Assembly (NCBI GenBank): GCA_022791475.1
Contig: JAAVZD010000056.1
Span: forward strand, 1-10,190
Direction of reading: 5' to 3'
DNA length: 10,190 bases
From: Clostridia bacterium
GTDB lineage: Bacteria > Bacillota_A > Clostridia > TANB77 > CAG-508
The notes beneath the pieces are model-generated. The model saw only the letters and a program-made list of their open reading frames with translations. It ran no database searches and was not told where the DNA came from. Positions within the stretch are counted from its first letter, which is position 1; every line of letters starts with the position of its first letter. Below, one piece after another: positions 6,536 through 10,190 of this stretch. Both the position numbers and the translations under genes were made by a program.

Positions 6536-8071
6536 GTGAAGACTTCCAGAATTGAAAATAGCAAAAAAAACATTGGCTTTGGGCTTATCGGAAAAGTAGT
6601 CCAGATATTATTTAAATTCCTTTTAAGGACAACAATTATTTACTATTTTGGCGCTGTATATTTAGGGTTGGACGGACTATTTTTAAATATTATTTCTGTA
6701 TTGTCGATTGCTGAACTTGGAATCGGGAATGCGATATGTTTCGCTTTATATAAACCTTTGGCAGAAGGCAATCATTCAAAAATATATACCTATATGCTTT
6801 TTTACAAAAAAGTATATTACCTTCTTGGCATCCTTATTTTGTCTTTGGGCCTTATGGTAATCCCGGTTTTAAAATATATTGTTAATTTTGATTATTCGGT
6901 TTCTGTAAATTATTGTGCCATTTATATATTATTTTTATTTCATGCTGTTTCCAGTTATTGGTTTGGGGCATATTTGCAGGTGCTATATATAGCCGATATG
7001 AAGGAATACAGGGTTAATAATATTAAAAATATAATTTTTATGGCAATGGTGGTTATGCAGATCGCTGTAATTATCATCACTCATAATTATTATTTAAACC
7101 TTATGGTTGTTATTGCCGGAAATATTAGTACAAACTTATGGATTGCCCAGTCGGCCAGAAAAGATTATGCAGATATTCTCAAATTAAAAACGGCGTCAAT
7201 GACTTCTGGTGATAAACAGCAGTTAAAAAGAAATATATTTGCCTTGACTGTTGCCAAAATTTCTACCGTTATTTATACTTCAAGCGATAACATCCTTATA
7301 TCTATTTTTATCGGGACTCTGATTGTAGGCCATTATTCCAATTACGCATATGTAGTATCTGCCGTTTCCGGCCTAATTGCCATTTTATTTAGCGGATTAC
7401 TTGCCGGGGTTGGAAATGCCAATGCCATTGAAAGCCCCCAGAAAATGGATCAAATTTTTCAGCAGATGCTCTTGGTGAATTTTTGGGTCTATGGCTTATG
7501 TTTTATTTGCCTGCATCAACTTTTACAGGAATTTATCTACCTATGGGCAGGTGAAAATTATCTTCTTTCTTCTGGCACTGTTTTTATCGTATTATTGCTT
7601 TTTCTCGTGCCTGGCCTGAACCATACATGTACCATATTTAAAGATGCCTGCGGTTTGTTTTGGGAGACGCGGTATCGGATGGCAGTAACTGCTGCCATAA
7701 ATATTATTACATCAATTATTTTGGCTTATAAGCTAGGATTAATCGGTATACTCTTAGGGACGATTATATCTTATTTTCTTTCTACTTTTTTATATGACCC
7801 TCAAATTATCTATAAAAAAATCTTAAAAAGAAACCCTGCTAAATTTTATTGGTGGTATTTATCATCCTTTCTTAAAATAATGGGTGCGGATTTTTTGATC
7901 TACAGGGTAATAAGGCATATACATGCCAGCACATGGATGCTGCTGATCCTTAAAGGCGTTGCCTGTTTTGCTTTGGTTAATTTTTTCTTTTTAGTTATAA
8001 ACCGTAAAAAACAAGAATTCTTATATTTTAAGGAGCTGATTTTTCATGAATATGCCCGTAGAAAAAAGTAA
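6536..8071 (+). CDS. wzx: Wzx-type oligosaccharide flippase (PST family, MOP superfamily)
   Basis: A 511-residue membrane protein with about 12 to 14 hydrophobic segments, the normal size for a repeat-unit flippase. It starts with GTG, zero bases after the previous stop. The beginning (MKTSRIENSKKNIGFGLIGK) and the block YLGLDGLFLNIISVLSIAEL (42-61) continuing GIGNAICFALYKPLAEG (62-78) are characteristic of the gut-Firmicute PST group. Later landmarks are SSDNILISIFIGTLIVGHYS (249-268) and KDACGLFWETRYR (369-381). Wzx moves the undecaprenyl-linked repeat unit from the inner to the outer membrane face, where Wzy acts. The 3' end overlaps the next gene by 26 bases in another frame. An A8 run at 6563-6570 falls in codons 10-12. 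Assignment is strong; substrate specificity cannot be read. Confidence 0.92.
   Translation: MKTSRIENSKKNIGFGLIGKVVQILFKFLLRTTIIYYFGAVYLGLDGLFLNIISVLSIAELGIGNAICFALYKPLAEGNHSKIYTYMLFYKKVYYLLGILILSLGLMVIPVLKYIVNFDYSVSVNYCAIYILFLFHAVSSYWFGAYLQVLYIADMKEYRVNNIKNIIFMAMVVMQIAVIIITHNYYLNLMVVIAGNISTNLWIAQSARKDYADILKLKTASMTSGDKQQLKRNIFALTVAKISTVIYTSSDNILISIFIGTLIVGHYSNYAYVVSAVSGLIAILFSGLLAGVGNANAIESPQKMDQIFQQMLLVNFWVYGLCFICLHQLLQEFIYLWAGENYLLSSGTVFIVLLLFLVPGLNHTCTIFKDACGLFWETRYRMAVTAAINIITSIILAYKLGLIGILLGTIISYFLSTFLYDPQIIYKKILKRNPAKFYWWYLSSFLKIMGADFLIYRVIRHIHASTWMLLILKGVACFALVNFFFLVINRKKQEFLYFKELIFHEYARRKK
6563..6570 (+). repeat. Poly-A tract (A8) near the 5' end of the flippase gene
   Basis: Eight consecutive A bases in codons 10-12 of wzx. 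A slip here would truncate the flippase almost completely. The run is directly visible; A8 is not rare in AT-rich DNA, so a switching role is only a possibility. Confidence 0.35.
8031..8035 (+). promoter_or_regulatory. Ribosome binding site AGGAG inside the end of wzx
   Basis: AGGAG ten bases before the ATG at 8046 and 16 bases before a second in-frame ATG at 8052. It favours 8046 as the start of the next glycosyltransferase, which begins before wzx has ended. Confidence 0.6.
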
Positions 8072-9095
8072 AGTATCCTTGCTCATCCCTTGCTATAACG
8101 GAGAAAAATTTTTAAAGCAATGTTTTCACTGCATTCTGCAACAAACTTATAATAATGTTGAGGTTATTATCATTAATGATGGGTCTACTGACCGTTCTGC
8201 CCAAATAATTACAAGTTTTTCAGAGCCAATATCCCAAAGGGGCTATTCTTTTGTCTATTTATCAAAAAATAACGGCGGGGCTGCATCTGCGGTTGATTTA
8301 GGCTTAAAATATGTAAGTGGGAATTATTTAATGTTATATGATGTAGATGATATTTTAATGAAAGATGCTATTAAGTTAAAAGCTGAGTTTTTAGATAACC
8401 ATCCGGAATATGCCATGGTACGGAACAATGGATACTATGTGAAAGCAAAAAACTTAAAACAAAATTCGTATTTATTTATCAGGAATAAAAAAGAAAAACA
8501 AAATGAATCTATATTTGAAGATATTTTGTATGGAAAAACCAACAATTGGACTGGGACCTATATGATCCGTTCCCATCACCTCTTTAACCATATCAAAGAC
8601 AAATCTATTTTTATATCGCCTTGGGGGCAAAATATTCAGCTGATGCTTCCGGTCGCATACCACTATAAATCCGGTTTTATAGATAAGCCATTAATGCGTT
8701 ATGTGGATCATGGAAGTTCGGTTTCCCGGACAAATAATCCATGGAGGGAACTGGAACTATTTGACGGTTATAAGGAAAACAGGATGGAAGTTATCCGTTC
8801 TATGGATATTCCGGAATCAGAAAAACAAAATTTATATAAAAAAATAGATACCTTATATAAGCATATCCGGTTGCGGTGGGCAAGCCAGTATAACAAAAAA
8901 GATATTCTGGCTCAAGAATTTATATCTCTAAAAAAGGATGGGGAATTAACCTGGAACGACCATATTTATTATTATTTCGGAAAAAACAAAAGGACATCTT
9001 CCATATATCAAAGAGTGTTGTATCTAGTTAAAATGATGCACTGTATATTTTATAAATGCGAAGGGAAAGTGTTGCGCCATGATCCATTATACTAG
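8046..9095 (+). CDS. Glycosyltransferase family 2 (GT-A fold)
   Basis: A 349-residue family-2 enzyme. Motifs: VSLLIPCYNGEKFLKQC (10-26), IIINDGSTDRS (41-51; NDG in place of the commoner DDG), KNNGGAASAVDLGL (74-87), and YDVDDIL (98-104) at the DXD position. The second half has NNWTGTYMIRS (167-177) and WGQNIQLMLPVAYHYKSGFI (194-213), then YVDHGSSVSR (220-229). This glycine-glutamine-asparagine block appears in a subgroup of capsule glycosyltransferases where others carry an acidic pair, so it differs from the other two complete family-2 enzymes here. The 5' end overlaps wzx by 26 bases. A lysine-rich tail follows residue 260. Sugar donor unknown. After its TAG comes a 71-base gap, the widest in the window. 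Confidence 0.88.
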   Translation: MNMPVEKSKVSLLIPCYNGEKFLKQCFHCILQQTYNNVEVIIINDGSTDRSAQIITSFSEPISQRGYSFVYLSKNNGGAASAVDLGLKYVSGNYLMLYDVDDILMKDAIKLKAEFLDNHPEYAMVRNNGYYVKAKNLKQNSYLFIRNKKEKQNESIFEDILYGKTNNWTGTYMIRSHHLFNHIKDKSIFISPWGQNIQLMLPVAYHYKSGFIDKPLMRYVDHGSSVSRTNNPWRELELFDGYKENRMEVIRSMDIPESEKQNLYKKIDTLYKHIRLRWASQYNKKDILAQEFISLKKDGELTWNDHIYYYFGKNKRTSSIYQRVLYLVKMMHCIFYKCEGKVLRHDPLY

Positions 9096-9154
9096 GATAA
9101 GGGTGAATCAAACAGCGAATAGAGAGATTTCCGGTTCGTACAAAAATATTTTTT

Positions 9155-9160
9155 GGGGTG
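9155..9160 (+). promoter_or_regulatory. Ribosome binding site GGGGTG for the acyltransferase
   Basis: GGGGTG ends six bases before the ATG at 9167. The upstream in-frame GTG at 9158 lies within this site, so it is unlikely to be the start. The rest of the 71-base gap (9096-9166) shows no convincing promoter or terminator. Confidence 0.55.
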
Positions 9161-9166
9161 TTTACT

Positions 9167-9787
9167 ATGAAAAATTTGCAATTACTCAATTACCTTTTGA
9201 CCCCACTTAGGCTCTTAATGTCTGCTGGTAGGCTTTATTATTTTAATAAAAAGAATCAAACAAAAATATATAGTTTACAAGCCAGCTTACAAGCGGGTTA
9301 TGGTAGGCAAGTCCGGGTAGACCGTGGAACAATAATTGCCAAAGATGTCATAATAGGCGATTATTCCTATGTCAATAAAAACAGCTCTTTAGAAAATTGT
9401 GCCATTGGCAAATATGTAAGTATTTCACAAGGTGTTTTTATCAGCCCATGGGAACACCCTTTAAATTATTTAACGACACATCCTATCGGGTATGACACAA
9501 CGTTTGTGAACAGGGGCAGAAGTCGGGTTACAATTGGAAATGACGTTTTAATTAGCCTAAATGTTATTATCCTGGAAGGAGTCCACATTGCAGATGGTGC
9601 GGTAATAGGCGCTGGCGCTGTTGTAGCCCATGACGTAGAGCCATATGAAATTGTTGCAGGAGTTCCTGCAAAACATATACACTATCGTTTTGAAGAAAAA
9701 GAGCGGTTAAGGCTTTTAAAGCTAAAATGGTGGGATATGGAGGAAGGGGCGATAAAAAGAATGATGGAAACTTTTCACAGCCACTGA
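9167..9787 (+). CDS. Hexapeptide-repeat acyltransferase (left-handed beta-helix, CatB/LacA-like)
   Basis: A 206-residue protein from the ATG at 9167; a start at GTG 9158 would add three residues. The middle shows imperfect hexapeptide repeats of the left-handed beta-helix: IIAKDVIIGDYSYV (56-69), CAIGKYVSI (78-86), VTIGNDVLI (121-129), and IADGAVIGAGAVVAHDV (141-157), ending in the conserved EIVAGVPAKHI (161-171). A loop with SPWEHPLNYLTTHP (93-106) carries H97 and H105; a histidine in this loop is the catalytic base in the xenobiotic acetyltransferase group. The tail RLRLLKLKWWDM (180-191) is typical of the same group. It most likely O- or N-acetylates a sugar of the repeat unit using acetyl-CoA, in the cytoplasm. 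Other acyl donors cannot be excluded. Confidence 0.85.
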   Translation: MKNLQLLNYLLTPLRLLMSAGRLYYFNKKNQTKIYSLQASLQAGYGRQVRVDRGTIIAKDVIIGDYSYVNKNSSLENCAIGKYVSISQGVFISPWEHPLNYLTTHPIGYDTTFVNRGRSRVTIGNDVLISLNVIILEGVHIADGAVIGAGAVVAHDVEPYEIVAGVPAKHIHYRFEEKERLRLLKLKWWDMEEGAIKRMMETFHSH

Positions 9788-9823
9788 CTGCCAGCCCCAT
9801 GGCCTATAATTAAGGAGATTTCG

Positions 9824-10190
9824 ATGGATACCATTGACGTAGTAAACAGGATGGACTGTACGGGCTGTGGAAGCTGCATAAGTGCCTGCCCGGTAAAATG
9901 CATCAACATGGAATATAACCCGGAAGGGTTTTTAATGCCCAAAATTGACCATGCTAACTGTATTAAATGTGGGCGTTGCCTTTTATCCTGCCCTATTATG
10001 TATAAACCGCAAACAAAATCTATAATAGAAATGTATGGCGGATACCATATAAATAGAAAAATCGTTTTAGGCAGTTCATCGGGAGGGGCGTTTTATCGGT
10101 TATCAAAACAAATGATTGATTCGGGAGGGGCTGTATGCGCTGCTGCCATATTTCCCGATTCCGGCCATGTATGCCATCGCTTCGCTTATA
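9824..10190 (+). CDS. F420-hydrogenase/dehydrogenase beta-subunit family protein with two [4Fe-4S] motifs (3' end outside window)
   Basis: The frame is open from ATG 9824 to the window edge (122 codons visible), with AAGGAG at 9812-9817 six bases before the start. Residues 12-22 give C12-x2-C15-x2-C18-x3-C22-P, and residues 46-56 give C46-x2-C49-x2-C52-x3-C56-P: two ferredoxin-type [4Fe-4S] motifs. Then come YGGYHIN (71-77) and VLGSSSGGAFYRLSKQMI (81-98), with GGAVCAAA (101-108), matching the start of the FrhB-like domain. Proteins of this family are often found in polysaccharide loci of gut bacteria, frequently near a pyruvyl transferase as here, although these bacteria are not known to make F420. 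Electron donor and substrate are unknown; a redox step on a sugar or carrier is possible. Its G+C (about 44%) is higher than that of its AT-rich neighbours. Confidence 0.82.
   Translation, partial: MDTIDVVNRMDCTGCGSCISACPVKCINMEYNPEGFLMPKIDHANCIKCGRCLLSCPIMYKPQTKSIIEMYGGYHINRKIVLGSSSGGAFYRLSKQMIDSGGAVCAAAIFPDSGHVCHRFAY

Noticed and set aside
8472..8663. 63-codon reading frame on the - strand
   Set aside because: Antisense shadow of the glycosyltransferase at 8046-9095, with no ribosome site or recognisable domain.
9079..9210. 43-codon reading frame (MIHYTRIRVN...) bridging the 71-base gap
   Set aside because: It overlaps both flanking genes, lacks a ribosome site and resembles nothing I know.
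9567..9800. 77-codon reading frame on the - strand
   Set aside because: Antisense of the hexapeptide-repeat acyltransferase; its low-complexity Leu/Gln content comes from the repeat codons.
9805..9810. TATAAT hexamer before the iron-sulfur gene as a promoter
   Set aside because: The start of transcription would fall at about 9816-9817, cutting off the AAGGAG ribosome site; the best -35 match (CTGACT, 9784-9789) is weak with a 15-base spacer.

Overview
The window is an interior stretch of a polysaccharide (capsule or exopolysaccharide) biosynthesis locus of the Wzx/Wzy-dependent type. All eleven genes lie on the + strand with almost no gaps, so they read as one operon entered midway: the first gene has lost its 5' end and the last its 3' end. 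The AT-rich body, strong AGGAG/AGGTGA-type ribosome binding sites and protein styles resembling gut Clostridia point to a Firmicute, probably Lachnospiraceae or a relative. This assignment is an inference from style, not from a marker gene.

Layout: tail of a family-2 glycosyltransferase (2-427); family-2 glycosyltransferase (430-1419); family-4 glycosyltransferase (1421-2464); Wzy/O-antigen-ligase-like polymerase (2452-3624); GT-D fold glycosyltransferase (3664-4431); family-2 glycosyltransferase (4439-5350); polysaccharide pyruvyl transferase (5366-6535); Wzx flippase (6536-8071); family-2 glycosyltransferase (8046-9095); hexapeptide-repeat acyltransferase (9167-9787); and the N-terminal part of a ferredoxin-like, F420-hydrogenase-beta-family protein (9824 to the window end). 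The last gene is easy to miss because it runs off the edge without a stop.

Working model: a priming sugar transferase outside the window starts a repeat unit on a lipid carrier at the inner face of the membrane. The six glycosyltransferases seen here (one only as a tail) extend it. The pyruvyl transferase and acyltransferase decorate it, probably giving an acidic, acylated polymer. Wzx flips the unit and Wzy joins units outside. The role of the iron-sulfur protein is unknown. Priming, chain-length and regulatory genes are not in the window and presumably lie upstream.

Base composition is mosaic. Positions 1-300 are about 60% G+C by direct count, rows sampled after about 360 run at 23-35%, and the last gene is about 44%. 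The sharp drop falls inside the last 25 to 40 codons of the first gene, which looks like a cassette-exchange junction. I saw no RNA genes, CRISPR arrays, insertion sequences or convincing terminators. No gene-free stretch exceeds 71 bases.
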